Shown: positions 58,834-64,000 of the stretch, piece by piece
Layout: each line of letters starts with the position of its first letter
Numbering within the stretch: position 1 is the stretch's first letter
Notes under the pieces: generated by a model
The model's input: only the letters and a program-made list of their open reading frames with translations
Databases searched by the model: none
What the model was told of the DNA's origin: nothing
Assembly (NCBI GenBank): GCA_948684385.1
Contig: CAPQCU010000001.1
Coordinates: forward strand, 1-64,000
Direction of reading: 5' to 3'
DNA length: 64,000 bases
From: an uncultured bacterium
Lineage (GTDB): Bacteria; Cyanobacteriota; Vampirovibrionia; Gastranaerophilales; Gastranaerophilaceae
Position numbers and translations under genes: made by a program

Positions 58834-59403
58834 ATGATTAAACTAATCCTCGCTTCAAACTCACCACGCAGAAAACAAATACTTACCGATCTTGGTTTGG
58901 ATTTTGAAGTCGTACCTTCAAATTACGATGAAAAACTTGAAGACGATATTTTTTCTTACGAAAAAATCGAAGATTTAGCAACCCAAAAATGCCTTGATGT
59001 TTTAAGGCGCGTTGATAACAATTCTCTTGTTATAGCAGCTGATACTGTTGTTGTTCTTCACAACAACATTCTAGGAAAACCGCATTCAAAAGAAGAAGCG
59101 TTTGAAATGCTCAAAGAGCTTTCCGGAGCAACGCATTCTGTTGTAACTTCTATTTGTGCAATCAACAAAAAAACAAACCGCGCTGCTCTGATTTCAACCA
59201 CAAGTTATGTGCGTTTTAAAGAGCTATCAGATGAAATGATACACTATTATATTGATACTTTTAACCCGCTCGATAAAGCCGGAAGCTACGGTATACAAGA
59301 ACTTCCTCCAAATTATCTTGATAAATTTGAAGGAAGCTTTGAAAATATTGTTGGACTTTGCCCTGAAGCTGTTAAGTCAGTTCTTACTCAGTTGGAGTAT
59401 TAG
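58834..59403 (+). CDS. maf: Maf-family nucleotide pyrophosphatase
   Basis: Hydrolyses non-canonical or modified nucleoside triphosphates (dTTP/UTP class). 189 aa: LILASNSPRRKQIL, the catalytic VIAADTVVV, LGKPHSKEEA and DKAGSYGIQ. Length normal. Follows the radical SAM gene by seven bases and overlaps convergent rpsA by 20. Confidence 0.94.
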   Translation: MIKLILASNSPRRKQILTDLGLDFEVVPSNYDEKLEDDIFSYEKIEDLATQKCLDVLRRVDNNSLVIAADTVVVLHNNILGKPHSKEEAFEMLKELSGATHSVVTSICAINKKTNRAALISTTSYVRFKELSDEMIHYYIDTFNPLDKAGSYGIQELPPNYLDKFEGSFENIVGLCPEAVKSVLTQLEY

Positions 59404-60445
59404 GCAACCCCAGAGAAATTCTCTTATCTCTCGGGTTAAACTTCACAATCTGAGTGTCGATTTTATCACCGGTATTCAAAATGCAGTTATTCTTATTTTG
59501 ATACTCGCTAAGAGCTGACTGCGGAAGCAGAGCTTCAACACCCGGCATTACCTCTACAAATGCGCCAAATGGCTTAATTCTTGTAATAATGCCTTCTTTA
59601 GTATCGCCTTCTTTTAATTCTTCTTCTGCTTTAATCCATGGATCAGGCTCAGTATTTTTAAGACTCAGACTGATTCTTTGTTTGTTGTGGTCAACATCAA
59701 TAATTTCCACATTAATTTCCTGACCGACTTTGAGTAAATCTGTCGGATGCTCAACCCATTTCCATGAAATCTGGGAAAGCGGAAGCAGGCAATCAACACC
59801 GCCAACATTTACAAACGCACCGAAGTCTGTAATTCTAACTACTTCGCCTTTTACCACCTGACCGACTTCAATCTGCGCAAACACATTTTTGCGTGTCTCT
59901 GCCATATTTGTTTCGTAAACTTTTTTGTTAGATAAAATCAAATTATTTTGAGCTTTATCCAGAGTCAAAATCTTAACTTCAATCTTATCTCCCGAGTTGC
60001 AAATTGTTTCTCTGGCACAAAGCTGACCTTGAGGAATAAAACCTTGAACTCCTGAAATGTCAACAACGACACCGCCTTTAACCATTTGAGCAACTGTTGC
60101 AACAATAGTTTCATCAGCCTCTTTAACTTTTTCAAGCTCAGCCCATGTATGAGCAAGATGAACTTTTTTGTAAGAAAGCGTGAATTTACCGTTTTCATCG
60201 CAGTCCTGAGTAATTAAAAACTCGTATTCCGTATTAAGTTCTAAAACATCTTCAACTTTCGCTTTTCTATCGGCAGAAACTTCATAAGCCGGAACAAAAG
60301 CCGTACATTTTGAGCCGATATCTACTATTGCACCATCAGATTCGTAAGCACACACAACACCTTTTACAATATCCCCGCGTTTAAAACTGTAATCATACTT
60401 AGCAAGAAGTTGTTCAAAATCTGTATCCGAATACTTTTCAACCAT
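59384..60445 (-). CDS. rpsA: Ribosomal protein S1-like protein, four S1 domains
   Basis: 353 aa with four S1 RNA-binding domains (about 21-90, 105-170, 192-262 and 277-347); the last two are the best conserved (ITDFGAFVNVGGVDCLLPLS; IKPFGAFVEVMPGVEALLP). E. coli S1 has six; the shorter build is typical of cyanobacteria and several other phyla. It helps mRNA binding to the 30S. Downstream of rbfA-truB on the same strand with a 110-base gap that holds a GGGGTAAATG core. Confidence 0.9.
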   Translation of the reverse strand: MVEKYSDTDFEQLLAKYDYSFKRGDIVKGVVCAYESDGAIVDIGSKCTAFVPAYEVSADRKAKVEDVLELNTEYEFLITQDCDENGKFTLSYKKVHLAHTWAELEKVKEADETIVATVAQMVKGGVVVDISGVQGFIPQGQLCARETICNSGDKIEVKILTLDKAQNNLILSNKKVYETNMAETRKNVFAQIEVGQVVKGEVVRITDFGAFVNVGGVDCLLPLSQISWKWVEHPTDLLKVGQEINVEIIDVDHNKQRISLSLKNTEPDPWIKAEEELKEGDTKEGIITRIKPFGAFVEVMPGVEALLPQSALSEYQNKNNCILNTGDKIDTQIVKFNPRDKRISLGLPNTPTE

Positions 60446-60497
60446 GCGTATTCTCCTATCTTTTCAATATGCGGAGCAGATGGAGATTATAAACCCA

Positions 60498-60505
60498 TTT
60501 ACCCC
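60498..60505 (-). repeat. GGGGTAAATG core, truB-rpsA spacer
   Basis: On the minus strand GGGGTAAATGGG follows a TATAATAATCGCG element that may be the rpsA promoter -10, so the core may lie in the rpsA leader. Downstream parts of the repeat are not clearly present. Confidence 0.4.
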
Positions 60506-60558
60506 AATAAACACGCGATTATTATAGCATATTTAGCAGGATAGGGCAATAGGCATCG

Positions 60559-61404
60559 CTACAAAAAGACTTTTTCACATTTTAAAACACCCTCAGTTGC
60601 TCTCGCAACAGCACAAAGAACACCCTGAAAAGTTAAACAGACAAGAGAATTTTCGACATCCGCTTTTATTGAACCGCCGTTTGAAATAATTGCTTTTTCT
60701 TTTTCGTTCAATTCGTATTTCGGGAAATGTAAATTCTCGAGCGGGTAAATAAGGCTTTTTTGAACAGCTTCTAAAGTATCTAAATCATCAAGTTTTATTG
60801 CTTCATTTATCTCAAAGTCACCGGCTTTTACACGCACAAGCTTAATCAAATGTCCGTAAGTTCCAAGCTCTTCGCCTAAATCGTTTGCAATCGAGCGGAT
60901 GTAAGTACCTTTTGAACATTCAATCCGGAGGCTTAAATGCGGGTATTCAAAATCAACAACTTCCAGCTTACTTATATTTACCCTCCGCGGTTCAATTTTG
61001 ACTTCTTTGCCTTCTCTTGCGTACTCATAAAGCTTTTTTCCGTTGACTTTTATCGCAGAATAAACCGGAGGGAGCTGTTCAATTTCACCGCGAAATTTTT
61101 CCAGCGCTGTTTCAATCTCGTTTAAATCGACTTTTTTATCAGAAAAGTTTACCCCTTCACCTTCTGTATCATAAGTAGTTGTTGAAGAGCCGAGTTTAAC
61201 CGTTCCGACATAAGCCTTATCATCGTTTAAGTATTCAATAAGCCTCGTTGCTTTTCCGATACAGATTGGTAAAACACCTTCTGCAAACGGGTCAAGCGTT
61301 CCTGTATGTCCGATTTGTTTAATTTTAGTAACACGCCTGAGCCTTGCAACTACATCGTGAGAAGTTATACCTGCAGGTTTATAGACATTCAAAAAACCGA
61401 ACAT
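60559..61404 (-). CDS. truB: tRNA pseudouridine-55 synthase
   Basis: Makes pseudouridine 55 in all tRNAs. 281 aa from ATG 61404: GFLNVYKPAGITSHDVV, HTGTLDPFAEGVLP (catalytic Asp), VYSAIKVNGKKLYEYAREG and RIECSKGTYIRS. A TTG three bases upstream is a less likely start. Four bases after the rbfA stop; rbfA-truB is a common ribosome-maturation pair. Confidence 0.95.
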   Translation of the reverse strand: MFGFLNVYKPAGITSHDVVARLRRVTKIKQIGHTGTLDPFAEGVLPICIGKATRLIEYLNDDKAYVGTVKLGSSTTTYDTEGEGVNFSDKKVDLNEIETALEKFRGEIEQLPPVYSAIKVNGKKLYEYAREGKEVKIEPRRVNISKLEVVDFEYPHLSLRIECSKGTYIRSIANDLGEELGTYGHLIKLVRVKAGDFEINEAIKLDDLDTLEAVQKSLIYPLENLHFPKYELNEKEKAIISNGGSIKADVENSLVCLTFQGVLCAVARATEGVLKCEKVFL

Positions 61405-61408
61405 CAAA

Positions 61409-61753
61409 CTAAATCTCGCCTTTAGAGATTTTATTGATTAAATCAAGAACGCGTGAGCCTTGTTCAAGTCCGTCTGAGTAAATAAATTTGATTTCCGGAG
61501 TTACGCGCAGGCGAATTCTTTTGCCGATTTCGTAGCGAACTTTTCCGGTATTTTTTTCAATAATTTCCTTATCTTTTGCAATTTGTTCTTCTGAGCCTAA
61601 AACGCTGTAGTAAACTTTTGCATAAGAATTATCATGAGAAACTTCAACGTCCACAATAGAGAGCACACCTTCGACTCCTCTGATTTCTTTTCTGATAATA
61701 TCAGATATATCGCGCATAAGTTCTTTTCTGACTCTTTCGTTTCTAAGTGACAT
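61409..61753 (-). CDS. rbfA: Ribosome-binding factor A
   Basis: Assists late maturation of the 30S subunit and cold adaptation. 114 aa from ATG 61753 (MSLRNERVRKEL), with AAGGAG six bases upstream; a ten-residue longer reading is not supported. KH-like fold: VSHDNSYAKVYYSVLG and IRLRVTPEIKFIYSD are characteristic. First gene of the rbfA-truB-(rpsA) run. Confidence 0.95.
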   Translation of the reverse strand: MSLRNERVRKELMRDISDIIRKEIRGVEGVLSIVDVEVSHDNSYAKVYYSVLGSEEQIAKDKEIIEKNTGKVRYEIGKRIRLRVTPEIKFIYSDGLEQGSRVLDLINKISKGEI

Positions 61754-61795
61754 TGTTTTCTCCTTGTTTTTGTTGGGCTTCACTACATTCTTTCA

Positions 61796-61814
61796 TTTAC
61801 CCTCCCCTATTATA
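61796..61814 (-). promoter_or_regulatory. Promoter -10 and repeat core upstream of rbfA
   Basis: On the minus strand TATAAT (61809-61814) is followed by AGGGGAGGGTAAATGAAAG, so the core of the dispersed repeat would sit at the very start of the rbfA transcript. Confidence 0.45.
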
Positions 61815-61815
61815 A

Positions 61816-61849
61816 CATAAAAGAAGAACAGGATGAACCTGCTCTTCTT
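61816..61849 (-). terminator. Intrinsic terminator of the large SLH gene
   Basis: Imperfect stem AAGAAGAGCAGG/CCTGTTCTTCTT (61821-61849) with a five-base loop; a TTTTATG tract follows on the minus strand. Confidence 0.75.
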
Positions 61850-61873
61850 TTCTCATGGCAAACGATTTACTTA

Positions 61874-63832
61874 CTATTGACCACTGCATCCGAATGCGAT
61901 TGTTACATGTTCTTTCGGATTGATAGCTGAGATTTTGTATCCCTTAGCATCAACTAAGTATCCAATTTCGTCGCCTGTTGCCTGTACAAGGCCGGTTACG
62001 CCTGATACAGCTGTTCTTGTAAAGTCGATTGGAGCTTTAACAGTATCAACAACTACGTCTCCAACGCTTCTGCCTGCAGCTGCAAACTGACCCTGGAATG
62101 CTTCACCGAGAGCAATACCTGTACCTGAAGCTACGTCTTCTAAAGCGTTACCTAAGTTAGACAACATACCGCCTGTAGTTCTACCAACGATACCTAACAT
62201 CTGACCGCCCCATGTAAGAGGTGCTGTTACAATTCTTGAAACAATGTTCGGTGTATTAGATTTGTTGATTTCAGCGTTAAGAATTTGTCTTGGAAGAGTT
62301 GCTTTGCAGCCGTTGTTTTCGATATCAGTAAACGCAAGTTTTAAAGCACCTTTCTGACATCCTGAAGGTCTTACAACTTCAACAACCTTACCGTGTACGT
62401 TTGAACCGCAAGGGAATAGCTGACCGTTAATTGTAACATCTTCTAATGTCTTAGCTGCAAATCTCTGACCTACGTGTGAAGACTTAGCACTTACCTGATC
62501 CTTGAACTTCAACTGAAGTGTAGGGATTTTAACAAGTTCTTCGTTTTCGATAAATGCCTTCTTGTCAACAGGACACATAGGGCAATCGTTGTTAGCAGTT
62601 ACAGGGTTCTTATCGATACCTGCTGCTACACGAACGTTTTGTAACATAGCTGCGATATCAGCACGTGAAGCATCTCTAAACGGTGCAATCATGTTAGGAT
62701 TTGGTGAATTATTTAAAGCACCTTTATCCAATGCGATTGCGATAGGAATCTGTGCCCATTCAGGAACTGTGTTACCATCAGAGTATCTTGATAAGATTTC
62801 CTGAGCTTTGCACTTGTCGATTGAAGGGCAAGGAATACCTTTTGATAAAGCACATAAAGCTTCTGCTCTTGTTACGTTATGGTTAGGCAGGAATTTGCCA
62901 TCCGGATAACCTTTGAGCAAATCCTGATGAACCGCAGTTGTGATTGCAGAGTTTGCCCAGTGGTTAGTAGGAACATCTGAGAACAATTTTTCAGGAGCCT
63001 GAGCGTACATGTTTTTGTCAAAACCTTTTACAAGCATTGTAGCAAATTCAGCACGTGAAATGTTTTTAGACGGTTTGAATAATCTGTCCGGATAACCGAC
63101 TACAACATCGTTTGTAGCAAGTTTATCGATTTCACAAGAAGCCCAGTATCCGTCCGGAACGTCAGGGAACATTTGCAAGCCTGCTGCGGCACCTGTCATG
63201 TTGTTAAAAGAGCTGAATGGTGACAAATCAAAAGGGACTAATGTCTTTTTGATTGCCTGTCTTGAGTTTGCAGTACCCATTTGAATAGGGCAACCTGCGC
63301 CGTCAATTGTAGCTTCGTCTCTTACAATCGGAGCACCATTGTGTCTTGGCATATCATTTAAGCAAGGAATATTTGCTGCCGCACCTGTCATTGAGCCGTC
63401 AGAAGCAATTGTTGAGCCCATAGTACCTGAGCTTAAGCGTCCTAAATCTCTGTTAACAGTAAAGCCTTCTGCTTTGTAAGAATAGTCGTTTTGTGTACCA
63501 ATAAGGTTGTTGTATCCGTACACAGCGTTCGGATATGAATAAACTTGTTTCATATCTTGTTTTGCAACTTCTTTAACTCCCGGGCAAAGAGCGCAAGACG
63601 GGATTGGGTCAGGTTCACATTGAGGAGCTGCACCGCATCCGCAGTCCGGTTCCATTGGAGTTTCACAAGGGCAAGCAGCTCCTGTTACTTCCGGTAATTC
63701 ATTGCATCCGCAAGGAGTCTGTGTAACAACAGGACGCTCCTCGCAAGGGCATGCTGCCATTACCGTATTGAACGAACACGTTGCTATTCCAACGGCAATT
63801 GCAGCTGCCACAGTAAGTTTTCTAATCGTCAT
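61874..63832 (-). CDS. Large S-layer-homology protein with Cys-rich N-terminus
   Basis: 652 aa, secreted: signal peptide (KLTVAAAIAVGIATCSFNTV to A27). A 55-residue Cys/Pro-rich segment follows (CPCEERP, PCGCNELP, CPCETP, DCGCG, SCALCPG), unlike any usual S-layer protein. Three SLH domains occupy about 215-385 (VVVGYPDRLFKPSKNISRAE; LLKGYPDGKFLPNHNVTRAE; the third weak). The C-terminal third has beta-rich blocks and a glycine-rich stretch. The two-hairpin leader (63889-63950), AAAAAGGAGG ribosome site and codon use suggest high expression. Probably an abundant cell-surface protein; exact anchoring unknown. Confidence 0.88.
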   Translation of the reverse strand: MTIRKLTVAAAIAVGIATCSFNTVMAACPCEERPVVTQTPCGCNELPEVTGAACPCETPMEPDCGCGAAPQCEPDPIPSCALCPGVKEVAKQDMKQVYSYPNAVYGYNNLIGTQNDYSYKAEGFTVNRDLGRLSSGTMGSTIASDGSMTGAAANIPCLNDMPRHNGAPIVRDEATIDGAGCPIQMGTANSRQAIKKTLVPFDLSPFSSFNNMTGAAAGLQMFPDVPDGYWASCEIDKLATNDVVVGYPDRLFKPSKNISRAEFATMLVKGFDKNMYAQAPEKLFSDVPTNHWANSAITTAVHQDLLKGYPDGKFLPNHNVTRAEALCALSKGIPCPSIDKCKAQEILSRYSDGNTVPEWAQIPIAIALDKGALNNSPNPNMIAPFRDASRADIAAMLQNVRVAAGIDKNPVTANNDCPMCPVDKKAFIENEELVKIPTLQLKFKDQVSAKSSHVGQRFAAKTLEDVTINGQLFPCGSNVHGKVVEVVRPSGCQKGALKLAFTDIENNGCKATLPRQILNAEINKSNTPNIVSRIVTAPLTWGGQMLGIVGRTTGGMLSNLGNALEDVASGTGIALGEAFQGQFAAAGRSVGDVVVDTVKAPIDFTRTAVSGVTGLVQATGDEIGYLVDAKGYKISAINPKEHVTIAFGCSGQ

Positions 63833-63888
63833 TTTTAACCTCCTTTTTCAATAGGTTGAGTAGATTTTGTATGTTATAAACCTTATCA

Positions 63889-63950
63889 GTTCCTAAATCA
63901 GGAACCGTTTAGCTTCGTGTTAGAATTACTAACTCCTAAATTATGGAGTT
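63889..63950 (-). promoter_or_regulatory. Two similar hairpins in the leader of the large SLH gene
   Basis: GTTCCT-AAATC-AGGAAC (63889-63905) and AACTCC-TAAATTAT-GGAGTT (63931-63950) are two six-base-pair hairpins with related sequence (TAAATCAGGAAC / TAAATTATGGAG), 25 bases apart, in the expected 5' untranslated region. Confidence 0.55.
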
Positions 63951-64000
63951 TTTCAAAAATTAAAACATTGCCGGAAAAGAGAGTCCAATCGGGGGGTTAT

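Overview
The window looks like a chromosomal segment of a gut-type member of the non-photosynthetic sister lineage of Cyanobacteria (Vampirovibrionia/Melainabacteria, probably Gastranaerophilales). This is inferred, not proven. The DNA is AT-rich. The envelope is Gram-negative in type (TolC-like outer-membrane factor plus periplasmic adaptor) but carries S-layer-homology (SLH) proteins. Lysine and peptidoglycan precursors are made by LL-diaminopimelate aminotransferase (dapL), and NusB and ribosomal protein S1 have a cyanobacterial-like build. Many hypothetical proteins share a short N-terminal motif ending in an aromatic 'xxF' box. Genes are tightly packed, several convergent pairs overlap, and I see no insertion sequence, prophage or CRISPR array.

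Layout. 1-8.7 kb: an EF-hand protein, tpiA, and a minus-strand operon pyrH-frr-cdsA-rnc plus a conserved small protein; then a hypothetical gene and a MetE/UROD-like enzyme. 8.7-18.6 kb: rplI, proS, ribF, a formyltransferase, an asparaginase-like gene, a FlaG-FliS-FliT-like flagellar chaperone set, HU, a regulator with four winged-helix domains, infC with a non-AUG start, and tRNA-Phe behind an odd leader. 18.6-26.5 kb: accessory genes. These are a nucleotidyltransferase, a metallo-beta-lactamase-fold protein, a broken tolC/emrA pair head to head, an intact EmrB-type transporter, a secreted trehalose-synthase-like GH13 enzyme, an acyltransferase and pgeF.

26.5-36.3 kb is the most unusual part. 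It is a seven-gene minus-strand operon of proteins I cannot assign: two long multi-pass membrane paralogues followed by five paralogues of a second family (one a fused tandem duplicate). 36.6-44.7 kb: surE, two divergent GH77 4-alpha-glucanotransferases (one with a C-terminal membrane anchor), dapF, hisS and an SLH protein. 44.7-54.7 kb: a sigma-70 factor, an acyl-CoA dehydratase activase-related protein, mutL, a glycine-zipper membrane protein, a MacA/TolC export pair, nadK, a bifunctional nuclease and dapL. 54.7-64 kb: a 185-bp inverted-repeat unit encoding a 23-residue hydrophobic peptide, then ftsY, nusB, deoB, a ferredoxin, a radical SAM protein, maf, rpsA, truB, rbfA and a Cys-rich SLH protein.

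How it fits together. Most of the window is core information processing (translation factors, tRNA synthetases, ribosome maturation, mismatch repair). Around this core sit alpha-glucan and trehalose metabolism, an SLH cell surface, and the uncharacterised membrane-protein operon. A degenerate intergenic repeat with the core GGGGTAAATGA recurs at gene ends throughout. The best candidates for undescribed biology are the seven-gene operon with its N-terminal motif, the 185-bp peptide element, and the tRNA-Phe leader.
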